Shown here piece by piece: positions 14,001-21,974 of a stretch of 45,284 nt of DNA (position 1 is the first letter of the stretch; every line of letters starts with the position of its first letter). Position numbers and translations under genes: made by a program. The notes beneath the pieces were generated by a model. It was not told the DNA's origin and did not search any database. It saw only the letters and a list, made by a program, of their open reading frames with translations. Source of the DNA: Phycisphaeraceae bacterium (GTDB lineage Bacteria; Planctomycetota; Phycisphaerae; Phycisphaerales; Zrk34); assembly GCA_028284925.1 (NCBI GenBank), contig JANQQT010000137.1:1-45284 (forward strand). The letters are read 5' to 3'.

Positions 14001-15994
14001 CCTTGCCGGGAGGTAATCCTCTGGTGACCGGTACAAACTTCCTGGCGGTTGAAGTGCACCAGGTACAGACAACGAGTTCAGATGTAGCGTTTGACATGTC
14101 GCTTGAAATTCCGCCGCCGATCGTCGGTATTCTGGGCAATGACTTTGATCCGGAAGGTGATGCGATCATTTCGCTGGACCAGGAAGCCGACGGCCAGACG
14201 AAGAATGGTACGCTAACCCTGAATCCGGACGGAACGTTTACTTACACGCCCGACGCGAATTTCGCTGGTGAAGATACTTTCTTCTACACCATCAGCACGG
14301 CTGACGGCACCTCCAATCGTGCCGAAGTTACCATTAATGTGACGGCGACGGATGACCCGGCTGTGGGTCAGGATGACGCCTATTCGGTTAATCAGGATAC
14401 GACGTTGTCGGTGATACTGCCTGAATTCTCAGCGGATGTCGGCAATGCGAACGCCTTGTTACCTGCGGGATCAAGCTGGACTTATAACGACACGAACGAA
14501 GATCAGTCCGTTGCGAACCCGGGCTGGAACAGCCTTGGCTTTGATCCGTCGACGGCTGCGGGCTGGACCACACCAGCGGCGCCTGGATCGCTTGGATATG
14601 GTGATGCGTTTACAACACTCATTGCTGAAGATGACATCAATGGCGACGACGTGTTTACGGCTTACTTCCATACGACGTTTAATGTTGCGGATGCGAGCGG
14701 CATCAGCGATGTCCTGGTTCACCTGCTGCGCGACGACGGTGCTGCGGTTTATCTGAACGGTGTCGAAATCGTTCGCGACAACCTGATCCCTGGTGCTTTG
14801 CACGGTCAGGAAGCAGGTCGCCTGATTGGTAAGGACGGCGAAGGCGCTTTCTACACACACAAAGTCGATGTGAGCGGAATTCTGGTGACCGGCATGAACG
14901 AGATTGCCGTTGAAGTGCATCAGACAACTCAGGAAAGTTCAGACCTTGGTTTCGATCTGGCGATTACGCTAGATGACGGCCTTTATGGCGTGTTGAATAA
15001 TGACACCGATCCTGATCTGACGGATGATGCCAATGCGGAAAATAATCCGGCGTTGACGGCAACGCTTATTTCACCGCCCGCATTCCATGATGATCAGGGC
15101 GGCACAACTCCGTTCGTCTTGAACGCGGACGGCACATTTGAATATACGCCTTTGGCGGGCGTATTCGGTGTGCAGGATTCGTTTACCTATGACTTGGATG
15201 ACGGTACCGGAAATGTAACCAACCACACAGTGACGATCGATGTGCTGGAGGTTGGTGGTGGATCAGGTGTAGATGTGGTCCTTGTGCCGCGAATCGCCTC
15301 GTCCGGCCTGGATGAAGCGGCTGCTCCGCCTTCGTCGGACCTCGGAACTATCCCGGGTACAGGCGGAACCCCGTTTGCGCAGCTTGAAAGCAACGATATG
15401 ATTATCGAAGTCTGGGCGAAGAGTGCTGACGGCAGTGCGATTTCCGGCTTTGAACTCGATCTGGGTACGAATACCAACTTTGCAGTGCCGACCGGCCACA
15501 TTGTCTCCGGTATTTTCAGTGAAAACGCAAGTGCCAGCGGCCCGCTGAGCAATCAGACCCTTGCCGGCGAAACGCTGAGTGCTGATAAGGGTGATGATGA
15601 GTGGGTTCTGTTGACGGCGCTAATCTATTCGACGGATGCCCCGATTGATCCGGCGAATGGTATTGTTGGTCCGTTTGACGCCGGTGTAGTCGCCAGTGCC
15701 GTGCCTGGTTCGTTTGATCTTGTTGGCGGCGGCACGGCCGACGCTGTGATCGCAGCAGAGCCGACTGTCGGGATTCACCCGGTCATTCAGGATTATGATA
15801 ACAACGGAGTAGTGAACTTCGCTGATATGGGCTTCGTCCTTGGCGCCATTGCAAACCCGGCCGCACCCCAAGCGTCCTGGGCGGACTTTGATGGTGACGA
15901 AGATGTGGATAACGATGATATCGATATCCTCGCACAGGCAGTCGGCATTTCGTTTGATGACCCTTCGCTGTTCACCCCAAGCTTGGCGCCGTAA
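11093..15994 (+). CDS. Giant secreted protein: LEPR-XLL-like N-terminus, nested cadherin-like and jelly-roll modules, dockerin
   Basis: The 1633-aa protein is acidic. Residues 1-35 are basic, and MENLEERMLLTA (about 41-52) matches the LEPR-XLL N-terminal signature of large planctomycete surface proteins. It then carries cadherin-like/Big_9 repeats (SFTYTVNDG, LNPDGTFTYTPDANF) and four copies of a roughly 180-residue module (about 72-257, 396-575, 808-1006, 1121-1294) marked by NPGWN, RDDSAVVYINGVEVLRN and IAVEVHQANTTSSDV. A cohesin-like segment and a dockerin pair (DYDNNGVVNFADMGFVL and DFDGDEDVDNDDIDIL, about 1565-1620) end it. It is probably surface-attached or secreted, with calcium-binding adhesive repeats. 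ATG 11093 is chosen because GAGG lies 6 nt upstream; the frame is open further upstream without such support. Confidence 0.9.
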   Translation: MSKETGSSRSGTLSNQNWKRDRVARRRRRFAADMGVAPQMENLEERMLLTAVAEADAVTVPQNVPFVSATGVSLIEGSDSSNPTIWKFLDDGTSQDGQETFDPLDATWFASPSYDDSFWPAENVGPAILGFGDAQIDTQIDDINQITNYFRTTFELADQAAVDSLERLLFTFRRDDSIAVYINGVDVLRDELAVGALFNTPSQSTAAGADELLLRNAEYDLTSSPNPLVVGTNHVAVEIHQANATSSDVIFDLSISGDDGGFAPILQNDDWQDKDTTGGDVTVQLVDPTTFLPVGDGPVPVFDALTFTTEVGQVELLSNIQTGAYRFTPNQGFAGDAIFLYELTDNFDASIAGPTTVTITVEEVNDPPAAANDWYTGQQGQTISANIQTFGDATDVLVAQGSSWFYSDDGSDQDTDNPGWNLPGFDPNTATGWNDLGTRPASPAQLGFGENDEATELSDTDQLTFYFQQTFDAPGTPSNVDLLLKRDDSAVVYINGVEVLRNNIAEDDPLAVPPVELNYLSTALGTLPDDGEEWARFNLDVTGLLAATGNTIAVEVHQANTTSSDVSFDLQLTSSLQYPGVMHNDSDEDVTDTIDTLTANLIDSSALDAVGTFTLNPDGTFEFIPDAPSPAGVFTFTYQLEDDEGATSGVATATITIEALDNGPVVAVDDSFTMDEDQEGGLVVDALSHPAGDPLVNPGVGLLANDTTATADVGDPVTITITNTLNLNGTLLLDGNTGGFTYTPDADFNGQASFTYTVNDGFSDSNEATVTIDVNPVADPPVAVNDTYTVEEDGVLVVDVAVTPPSNTLIETGSEWTYYDGLQNDVDNGGANPDDYPVDSNTVPWNLPGFDTALSGVTWETGNGLFAGPLNGVGFPGTTLLDGIDAATNGTDNTITTYLFLKEFNVADATGVDSLLISALVDDGAAFYLNGVELENNRINLAPGVLTTTTLATGNGNEGAFVDQVVDLAALPGGNPLVTGTNFLAVEVHQVQTTSSDVAFDMSLEIPPPIVGILGNDFDPEGDAIISLDQEADGQTKNGTLTLNPDGTFTYTPDANFAGEDTFFYTISTADGTSNRAEVTINVTATDDPAVGQDDAYSVNQDTTLSVILPEFSADVGNANALLPAGSSWTYNDTNEDQSVANPGWNSLGFDPSTAAGWTTPAAPGSLGYGDAFTTLIAEDDINGDDVFTAYFHTTFNVADASGISDVLVHLLRDDGAAVYLNGVEIVRDNLIPGALHGQEAGRLIGKDGEGAFYTHKVDVSGILVTGMNEIAVEVHQTTQESSDLGFDLAITLDDGLYGVLNNDTDPDLTDDANAENNPALTATLISPPAFHDDQGGTTPFVLNADGTFEYTPLAGVFGVQDSFTYDLDDGTGNVTNHTVTIDVLEVGGGSGVDVVLVPRIASSGLDEAAAPPSSDLGTIPGTGGTPFAQLESNDMIIEVWAKSADGSAISGFELDLGTNTNFAVPTGHIVSGIFSENASASGPLSNQTLAGETLSADKGDDEWVLLTALIYSTDAPIDPANGIVGPFDAGVVASAVPGSFDLVGGGTADAVIAAEPTVGIHPVIQDYDNNGVVNFADMGFVLGAIANPAAPQASWADFDGDEDVDNDDIDILAQAVGISFDDPSLFTPSLAP

Positions 15995-16061
15995 GGCTCA
16001 ACGAATTCGAGCGAACAGAGTTGAGCGGCTGGAATTAGCCACTTTAGAATTGACTTATCAG

Positions 16062-16117
16062 GCGAGCCGGGATGTGTGAATTGGCAACAATCACACATCC
16101 CGGCTCGCTGTTTTTTT
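16062..16117 (+). terminator. Strong rho-independent terminator
   Basis: A perfect 18-bp stem (16062-16079 with 16091-16108, loop of 11 nt) is followed by TG and seven Ts. It ends transcription of the giant surface-protein gene. The convergent SDR gene ends at 16220. Confidence 0.95.
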
Positions 16118-16219
16118 GAAGAGGAGAGTTCAGATAACTCTGACAGGTGACGCGTCCGGCTTAGGAGAATTAGAACCAAAGAATTTTCGCGACTCGGACA
16201 AGATAGACAGCAATGCAAC

Positions 16220-17017
16220 TTATTGTGGGACCTGCCCTTCGGAGACCGACCAGCCTCCATCGACCGCGAGGGTCTGGCCGGTAACGAACCGGGATTCGTC
16301 CGAGAGAAAGAAGACGACGGCGGCATCCAGGTCTGAGGGATCGCCGATTCGACCTGAGTCGAGGGGTTGCTTGGTTTTGATGAAGTCGAGGATCTGGTCA
16401 TCGTGTTGGGCGCGATCGGACATGGGTGTGGCGACGAGCGCGGGCGCAATCGCATTGAAGCGAATGTTTTGCGGAGCGTAGTGTGCGGCGGCGGCTTTGG
16501 TCAGGCCAACGATGGCCGCTTTGGCGGCGGCGTAGATGTGCGTTGCAAAGAAATGTGGTGAAGGTGAATTGGCGAGAACGCTAGTCATGTTGAGGATGGA
16601 GCCGGGTGACTCTTGATCGAGGAATTGCAGAACTGCCGCGCGATTGGAATAAATAACAGAAAGTTGGTTGAGGCGAAGGGTAAAGTCGATGCCTTCATCG
16701 GAAAGCGTATGTAGCGGACCATCGCCCGCAGAGCGCCCCGAACCGCCGGCAACGTGGTAGAGGGCGTCGAGTTTTCCAAAGGAATCGACAGCAAGTTGAA
16801 TGGCGTGGGCGGCGGTTTGAGAGTCAGTGGCGTCGGCGGAGAGTGCGCGGGCATTGTGCCCGAGTGATTCAAGGGCAGTGTCCGCGGAGTCAGGGTTGCG
16901 ACCGACAATGGTGACGCAGGCGCCTGCGTTGACACAAGCGTGGGCGGCGGAGAGACCGAGGCCTGTTGTTCCACCGATGATGACGATGGACTTGTCCTGT
17001 AGCGATTGCTTGCTCAT
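16220..17017 (-). CDS. Short-chain dehydrogenase/reductase (SDR)
   Basis: The 265-aa product is a classical SDR oxidoreductase: nucleotide-binding GGTTGLG at 15-21, an Asp near ADATD for the adenine ring, HVAGG at 88-92 in place of the usual NNAG, catalytic Ser146, Tyr162 and Lys166 (YAAAK), then NAIAPALVATPM and a late VTGQTLAVDGGWS. It would use NAD(P)(H) in the cytoplasm; the substrate is unknown. FabG-like or sugar/alcohol dehydrogenase roles are possible. ATG 17017 is the first ATG in frame; the frame extends 23 codons upstream only to a TTG. It is divergent from the LRR lipoprotein gene. Confidence 0.92.
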   Translation of the reverse strand: MSKQSLQDKSIVIIGGTTGLGLSAAHACVNAGACVTIVGRNPDSADTALESLGHNARALSADATDSQTAAHAIQLAVDSFGKLDALYHVAGGSGRSAGDGPLHTLSDEGIDFTLRLNQLSVIYSNRAAVLQFLDQESPGSILNMTSVLANSPSPHFFATHIYAAAKAAIVGLTKAAAAHYAPQNIRFNAIAPALVATPMSDRAQHDDQILDFIKTKQPLDSGRIGDPSDLDAAVVFFLSDESRFVTGQTLAVDGGWSVSEGQVPQ

Positions 17018-17064
17018 GACGCAAACGTATCGGTATTTGGGCCGGACGTCCAGTGTGGGGATGA

Positions 17065-17070
17065 TATGAT
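17065..17070 (+). promoter_or_regulatory. -10 box for a possibly leaderless transcript
   Basis: TATGAT ends 6 nt before the ATG at 17077, so transcription would start at the start codon. No Shine-Dalgarno sequence and no good -35 box are seen. Confidence 0.4.
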
Positions 17071-17076
17071 TGTAAG

Positions 17077-17649
17077 ATGCAAACAAGATCTGTAAACGTG
17101 CTGCGGTATTGGGGAATTTGGGCCGGGGTTGTATTCGTTGGTCTGGTGGCGGGATGCGGAGATGGAGAGGATGTTAAGAATGAGGGAACAAACGCCAAGA
17201 AGAAGCAACAGATGAAGGTTGAGAGGAGCCTGGCGGAGCAACTGAAGGATGTGGGGGAGGATGGTATCCATGAGATATATTTGCGGAAGATTAAGATCGG
17301 GGATAAGGAGGCCGGACGAATTTCAAAAGTGAGGACGGTGACAAGAATCAATCTGGGGGCGTGTGAAATGGGAGATGAGGGATTGAGAGAGTTGGCGAAG
17401 CTGCCAAAACTGGAGTATCTGCGAATAGGCAGTGGGCGCGTGACGGATGAGGGAATGAGGTACCTGGCAAAGTGTCGCCCATTACGACAGATTCATCTGA
17501 TTGGAGCCGGCATCACGGATGAGGGGTTGAAACATTTGGAGGGGATGAGATGGTTGGAGTCGTTGTATCTGGATGATGTGGACGTGACGGACGAGGGATT
17601 GAGTCAGTTGACGAAGAAATTACCCGAGCTGCACTTGCATTTGCGGTGA
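17077..17649 (+). CDS. Leucine-rich repeat lipoprotein
   Basis: The 190-aa product has a lipoprotein signal ending in the lipobox LVAGC (residues 23-27), so it should be lipid-anchored at Cys27. After a charged linker it has about five leucine-rich repeats of the planctomycete/ribonuclease-inhibitor type, for example MGDEGLRELAKLPKLEYLRI, VTDEGMRYLAKCRPLRQIHL and ITDEGLKHLEGMRWLESLYL. Such repeats form a curved solenoid that binds proteins. The start ATG has no clear Shine-Dalgarno sequence but has TATGAT just upstream. It is followed 103 nt later by the DUF3500 gene on the same strand. Confidence 0.88.
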   Translation: MQTRSVNVLRYWGIWAGVVFVGLVAGCGDGEDVKNEGTNAKKKQQMKVERSLAEQLKDVGEDGIHEIYLRKIKIGDKEAGRISKVRTVTRINLGACEMGDEGLRELAKLPKLEYLRIGSGRVTDEGMRYLAKCRPLRQIHLIGAGITDEGLKHLEGMRWLESLYLDDVDVTDEGLSQLTKKLPELHLHLR

Positions 17650-17752
17650 GACTAATATGGGAACGTCCGGAAATTTAAGAATCATCGAGTTGGTGACGGT
17701 AAAAATTGATATGCTTTTGGTCTGATTGACATCTGTTAAATAAAGGGATTGC

Positions 17753-18790
17753 ATGATGCGTAAAAAACGACTGATGGTATGGATGGTTGGGTTGCTGGGG
17801 CTGGGGATGATGGGTGTTGCCGCGAAAGTAATGATGTCGCCGGGAGCGGCAATGACAAAGGAGGCCAATGCGTTTCTGGCGACACTGAATGAGAAAGAAA
17901 AGAAAGCGACGTTGCTGGGATTTGAAGACAAATCACGCGTGGGCTGGCACTTCATTCCGAAGGACAAGCGTAAAGGCTTGATGATCAAGCACATGAGCAA
18001 GAAGCAGAAGCGGGCGGCATTCGGCTTGTTGCGAGCAGCGTTGAGCCAGGTGGGGTATGACAAGGCAAGAACGATCATGTCGCTGGAGTCGATTCTGGCG
18101 GCTCTGGAAGGAAAGGGACGGCGTTTTTCACGCGATCCGCAGAAGTATTATGTGACGATTTTTGGAAAGCCTTCGAAGAGTGGAAAATGGGGCTTGAGTT
18201 TTGAGGGACATCATCTTTCGTTGAATTTTGTGGTGGACAAAAACCAGGTGGTGTCGCACTCGCCGGCGTTCTTCGGAGGTAATCCCAATATCGTGGATCG
18301 CGATGTGAACGTCGGGCCTGTGGTGGGCACCTACGTCTTGGAGAAGGAAGAGCGATTGGCGTTTGAATTGTTGGGGCTATTGACGGGCGATCAAAAGAAG
18401 ACTGCAATCACCGCAAAGAAGGCTCCGCGTGATGTTCGTGCTGCGGGATCGGTCCATCCGCCCAAAACAGCACCAATCGGATTACCTGCGAAGGATATGA
18501 CATCCGACCAGCGCCATAAGTTATGGGCCTTAATTCACTCTTACGTTGATGCCATGCCGTCAACGATTGCGGACAAGCGTATGGCGGAAATTGCCAAGGC
18601 GGGTATTGAGAAGATTCACTTTTCGTGGGCCGGACCTGAAAAGACTGGAGTTGGGCATTATTATCGCGTGCAAGGACCGACGTTCTTGATTGAGTTCTGC
18701 AATACGCAGCCGGATGCGGCAGGGAATCCTGCAAGCCATCCACATGCGTTGTGGCGTGATATGCGGGGTGATTTCGGTTTGAAGCTGTAA
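17753..18790 (+). CDS. DUF3500 family secreted protein
   Basis: The 345-aa protein begins with a signal peptide (MMRKKRLMVWMVGLLGLGMM) and matches the DUF3500 family: FLATLNEKEKKATLLGFEDK, RVGWHFIPKDKRKGLMIKHM, YYVTIFGKPSKSGKWGLSFE, HHLSLNFVVDKNQVVSHSPA and a C-terminal HSYVDAMPSTIADKR followed later by HYYRVQGPTFLIEFCNTQ. The family is common in planctomycetes and Bacteroidetes; its His-rich motifs suggest a metal site, but no activity is established as far as I know. An AAAGGGAT sequence before the ATG acts as Shine-Dalgarno. A second ATG directly follows the first, so the start could be one codon later. Confidence 0.88.
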   Translation: MMRKKRLMVWMVGLLGLGMMGVAAKVMMSPGAAMTKEANAFLATLNEKEKKATLLGFEDKSRVGWHFIPKDKRKGLMIKHMSKKQKRAAFGLLRAALSQVGYDKARTIMSLESILAALEGKGRRFSRDPQKYYVTIFGKPSKSGKWGLSFEGHHLSLNFVVDKNQVVSHSPAFFGGNPNIVDRDVNVGPVVGTYVLEKEERLAFELLGLLTGDQKKTAITAKKAPRDVRAAGSVHPPKTAPIGLPAKDMTSDQRHKLWALIHSYVDAMPSTIADKRMAEIAKAGIEKIHFSWAGPEKTGVGHYYRVQGPTFLIEFCNTQPDAAGNPASHPHALWRDMRGDFGLKL

Positions 18791-18809
18791 GTTTTGGTTT
18801 TCGATGATG

Positions 18810-18846
18810 AAAACGGCACGACGCTCTTGCGTTTCGTGCCGTTTTT
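18810..18846 (+). terminator. Bidirectional terminator
   Basis: A perfect 12-bp stem, AAAACGGCACGA (18810-18821) with TCGTGCCGTTTT (18834-18845), has T-runs on both strands. It serves the DUF3500 gene on the plus strand and the convergent sulfatase operon on the minus strand. Confidence 0.88.
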
Positions 18847-18882
18847 GCGCGGATCGTTTGAAGGAGAAACTTCAGAAAGGTA

Positions 18883-20223
18883 TTACTTTTTGCCTTTGGG
18901 TCTGGTTTTCTTTGCGCTAGGCTTCTTCTTTTTGATGGGATCGGGAAGCATGATGCGTGTGTTTCGGTATCGGTTGAGGGCTTTGGTAAGAGCCTGGTGT
19001 GCATCGTTGGCGGATTCGGATATGGCTTCGAATTCGAGATTGACTTTCTCGAGCGGGTCTGTTTTTAGGTCGTAGAACTCCCCGGTGGTGTAGAGTTTAT
19101 ATTGGTGGTTTCGGACAAATTGCCTGCCCCTTTTGCCTCCGTTGCGGGCGTACCAACAGTGGGTGAATGAGCGGGGATTGCCCTTCTCGCCGCGTAGTTG
19201 TGGAAGAAAGGATCGGCCATCGAGCTTGAGGCTGGGTGGAGCCTTGACACCCGCGAGGTCAAGAATGGTGGGGAGGAAGTCGGAGAAGTCGATGAGATCG
19301 TTGTTGACCTTGTTGGCGGGAACGAGACCCGGCTGGTAGGCGATGAAGGGTACGTGCGTACCGCCGTTGGTGGTCTTGCCCTTGCCACCGGCGTAGGGCT
19401 TGCCGTTGAGGATGGAGGTGATTCCAACGGCAGTTCCATTGTCACCGGTAAAGAGAATGAGTGTGTTCTTGTGAATGTTCAAATCATGGAGTTTCTTGAC
19501 AATCTTGCCGACGATTTTGTCGGTGTGAGCAACCATGTCCTTGAAGTATTCCTTATTGCCCTTTCCTTTGAGAACGCCGACCGCCTTGGGATCCCAGTCC
19601 TTGGAATCGGGTGTGGGTTCGAAGGGCCAGTGGGGAAGGATCATGGGGTAATAGGCGAAGAAGGGTTGACTCTTGTTGCGTCGGATGAAATCGAGGAGGT
19701 GGTCGGAGACAATGTCCGGGCCGTATTCACCCTTGGTGAAGCTGATGATCTTGCCGTTATGTTCGAGGGTTGGGTTGGGGTATCGTGATTTTCTGACGGT
19801 GAGTTGCCAGAGGTAGTATTCATCGAAGCCGAAGTGGTATGGTGCGTTGAGGCCGCCAAGGAGTTGCCATTTGCCGACGACGCACGTCTTGTAGCCAACG
19901 GATTGGAGGAGCTGGGCGAAGGTGGTTTGTTTGGGATGCAGAAGGCCGAAGCGGACATAGTTACGCTGGTTATAGATGCCGGTCATGAGTTGAACGCGCG
20001 AGGGTGTACAGATCGGTTGGGAGTAGCAATGGGTAAATCGCATCCCGTTGGCCGCAAGTTTGTCGAGGTGGGGCGTCTTGTAGGACGTTCCGCCGTTTGC
20101 CCGGACACATTCGTAGCCCATGTCGTCGGCCATGATGAGGATAATGTTGGGTTTCTTGGCGGCGTGGGCGTGGGGGACGGCGAGGAGGAGGGCGCACAGG
20201 GTCAGGGAGAAAATTCGTATCAT
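18883..20223 (-). CDS. Secreted type I sulfatase
   Basis: The 446-aa product starts with a signal peptide (MIRIFSLTLCALLLAVPHAHA) and the sulfatase domain follows at once: NIILIMADDMGYECV with the metal-binding Asp pair, then Cys72 in CTPSR, a canonical CxPxR motif whose Cys is converted to formylglycine. Later landmarks are VGKWQLLGG, THVPFIAYQPGLVP and a C-terminal TTGEFYDLKTDPLEKVNLEF. It would hydrolyse sulfate esters, probably on polysaccharides, in the periplasm or outside. The tail KKKKPSAKKTRPKGKK is very basic. It lies 6 nt downstream of a second sulfatase, so the two form an operon. Confidence 0.95.
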   Translation of the reverse strand: MIRIFSLTLCALLLAVPHAHAAKKPNIILIMADDMGYECVRANGGTSYKTPHLDKLAANGMRFTHCYSQPICTPSRVQLMTGIYNQRNYVRFGLLHPKQTTFAQLLQSVGYKTCVVGKWQLLGGLNAPYHFGFDEYYLWQLTVRKSRYPNPTLEHNGKIISFTKGEYGPDIVSDHLLDFIRRNKSQPFFAYYPMILPHWPFEPTPDSKDWDPKAVGVLKGKGNKEYFKDMVAHTDKIVGKIVKKLHDLNIHKNTLILFTGDNGTAVGITSILNGKPYAGGKGKTTNGGTHVPFIAYQPGLVPANKVNNDLIDFSDFLPTILDLAGVKAPPSLKLDGRSFLPQLRGEKGNPRSFTHCWYARNGGKRGRQFVRNHQYKLYTTGEFYDLKTDPLEKVNLEFEAISESANDAHQALTKALNRYRNTRIMLPDPIKKKKPSAKKTRPKGKK

Positions 20224-20229
20224 GAGGAA

Positions 20230-21807
20230 TTACCGTTTCTGTTTGGAGAGAGGGACTTTCATACAGCGTTTGTGGTTTTTGGCTCCGACGCGTTTGGCCC
20301 ATGCTTCGTAGAGTCTGGCCATGCGCGCGGCTCGCTCGGGATGTTGCTTGATAAGGTTATTGAGTTCACATCGGTCGGCGTGGATGTCGTAAAGCTCGTA
20401 GTCTTTGGATCGTTCAGCGACAAGTTTCCATTTACCCAGTCGAACAGCGTGGTTACCGACAAACTCCCAGAAGATAGGCTGGGTGGTACGCGCGGGTTTG
20501 TCATCGAGAATGGGGAGAAGGCTGACGCCTTCGAGTGGCAGAATGGTATTGCCCGCGTGCTGCATGGGATATCTGGCGCCGGTGATCTCGATGAGTGTTG
20601 GCATGATGTCGATCAGGTGACCGTGGTGTCGTGTGATGGCGCCGGGCGATTTTACTTTGCCGGGCCAATGGAGGATCATGGGTGTGGAGACGCCGCCTTC
20701 ATGGGAATATTGCTTGTAGAGACGAAAGGGGGTGTTGGACGCGTTGGCCCACTCGGAGTTGTAGGTGAGGTAGGATTCAGCCGGACCGGGCGCGACATTG
20801 GGCGTGCGTGTTGCGTTGTAGGGACAGGCGCCGTTATCGGAAAAGAAGATGGTAAGCGTGTTGTCGGCGAGCTTTCGTTTCTTGAGGTGGCTGTAAAGGC
20901 GACCGATGTTCTGATCGAGATTATCCACCATGGCGGCGTACACGGCCATGAGGTGGTCTTCCTCGTCGACCTGTTTTGAGCTGAGGGAGGAGAATGGCGG
21001 AACAATTTTGTCGCGTGGCGTGAGGGACCATGATTTTTTGATGATGCCCATTTTGATCATACGGGCGTAGCGTTGGTCGCGGAGTTTATCCCAGCCGATT
21101 TTGTATTTGTTGCGGTATTTTTTGATGTCTTTGGGCCAAGCGTGAAGGGGGTAGTGGGGAGAGTTGTGGGCGAGGTATAGGAAAAAGGGTTCTTGGGTAG
21201 TGATTGCTTCATCGATAAATCGGATGGCAAAGTCCGTGAAAGCATCGGTGGAGTAGAAGTTTTTGGGAACCGTATAGGGTTGGTCATCGAGTCGCATGAG
21301 GTTTTGGCCGGTGCGATGGTCGATGGCCGTGAAGAAATTGATGGCGCCATTGAGGAATCCGAAGTAGCGGTCGAAACCTCGTTTGGGTGGCGTTGAGGCG
21401 AGGTGCCACTTGCCGCTCATAAGCGTGCGGTAGCCCGAGGATTTGAGGAGTTCGGCTAACGTGATGTGGTTAGGCTTCCTTAGGTTTTGTGTTTGATGGT
21501 GGTAAAGACCCGTTAGAAGGGCGGCGCGTGTTTCGGAGCATTTGGCATTGTTGTAGAACTGGGTGAAACGGAGACCCTGCGCAGCGAGGCGGTCAAGATG
21601 GGGGGTCTTAATCTCGCCCCCGAAGCATCCAATGTCGGAATAGCCCATGTCATCGGCAACGATCAGGATGATGTTGGGTCGTATATCCCGGGCGGAGGAT
21701 GACGCGGCAAGTGCATCCGTGGAAAGTATCACAATTACTGACAGGATCAGAACCATTCGAATAACAAAGGGAGCCGTCGAAAAGGCAGTGTGTAATATAT
21801 TTGTCAT
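20230..21807 (-). CDS. Secreted sulfatase with a variant CSETR active-site motif
   Basis: The 525-aa product has a signal peptide (hydrophobic MVLILSVIVILSTDALA) and an arylsulfatase-type domain: NIILIVADDMGYSDIGCFGG, FYNNAKCSETRAALLTGLYH, MSGKWHLASTPPKRGFDRYF, HNSPHYPLHAWPKD, SDNGACPY and a C-terminal LVAERSKDYELYDIHADRCE. The formylglycine position is Cys90 in CSETR, where the third residue is Glu instead of the usual Pro (or Ala). The remaining metal and substrate residues look intact, so it is probably active if a maturase accepts the motif. It is the first gene of a two-sulfatase operon. Confidence 0.94.
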   Translation of the reverse strand: MTNILHTAFSTAPFVIRMVLILSVIVILSTDALAASSSARDIRPNIILIVADDMGYSDIGCFGGEIKTPHLDRLAAQGLRFTQFYNNAKCSETRAALLTGLYHHQTQNLRKPNHITLAELLKSSGYRTLMSGKWHLASTPPKRGFDRYFGFLNGAINFFTAIDHRTGQNLMRLDDQPYTVPKNFYSTDAFTDFAIRFIDEAITTQEPFFLYLAHNSPHYPLHAWPKDIKKYRNKYKIGWDKLRDQRYARMIKMGIIKKSWSLTPRDKIVPPFSSLSSKQVDEEDHLMAVYAAMVDNLDQNIGRLYSHLKKRKLADNTLTIFFSDNGACPYNATRTPNVAPGPAESYLTYNSEWANASNTPFRLYKQYSHEGGVSTPMILHWPGKVKSPGAITRHHGHLIDIMPTLIEITGARYPMQHAGNTILPLEGVSLLPILDDKPARTTQPIFWEFVGNHAVRLGKWKLVAERSKDYELYDIHADRCELNNLIKQHPERAARMARLYEAWAKRVGAKNHKRCMKVPLSKQKR

Positions 21808-21960
21808 CTATTCGATCCAATAAGACAAAGGAAATGGCGAATTAGATTCAACCTGTATGGACAGTGATGGGACGATTGAGAGTATACCTCAAAGGGTCGC
21901 GTGTCTGTTGGATATTCGTTGGCGGTGGGACTGGTTGTTTAGTTTTCTGATTGGATCGTC

Positions 21961-21966
21961 TATACT
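21961..21966 (+). promoter_or_regulatory. -10 box upstream of aroDE
   Basis: TATACT lies 8 nt before the ATG at 21975, so the transcript would be leaderless or nearly so. A possible -35, TTGTTT (21935-21940), is 20 bp away and weak. Confidence 0.42.
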
Positions 21967-21974
21967 CGCAGATC

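Noticed and set aside
11300..15900. DNA-level tandem repeats or a CRISPR-like array in the giant gene
   Set aside because: The repetition is at the protein level with diverged codons and units of hundreds of bases. No short regularly spaced repeats with unique spacers were seen anywhere in the window.
19804..20979. A 391-codon plus-strand frame opposite the two sulfatases
   Set aside because: Its translation has no recognisable motifs and mirrors the minus-strand sulfatase genes, which have full catalytic signatures. It is an antisense shadow of G-rich codons.
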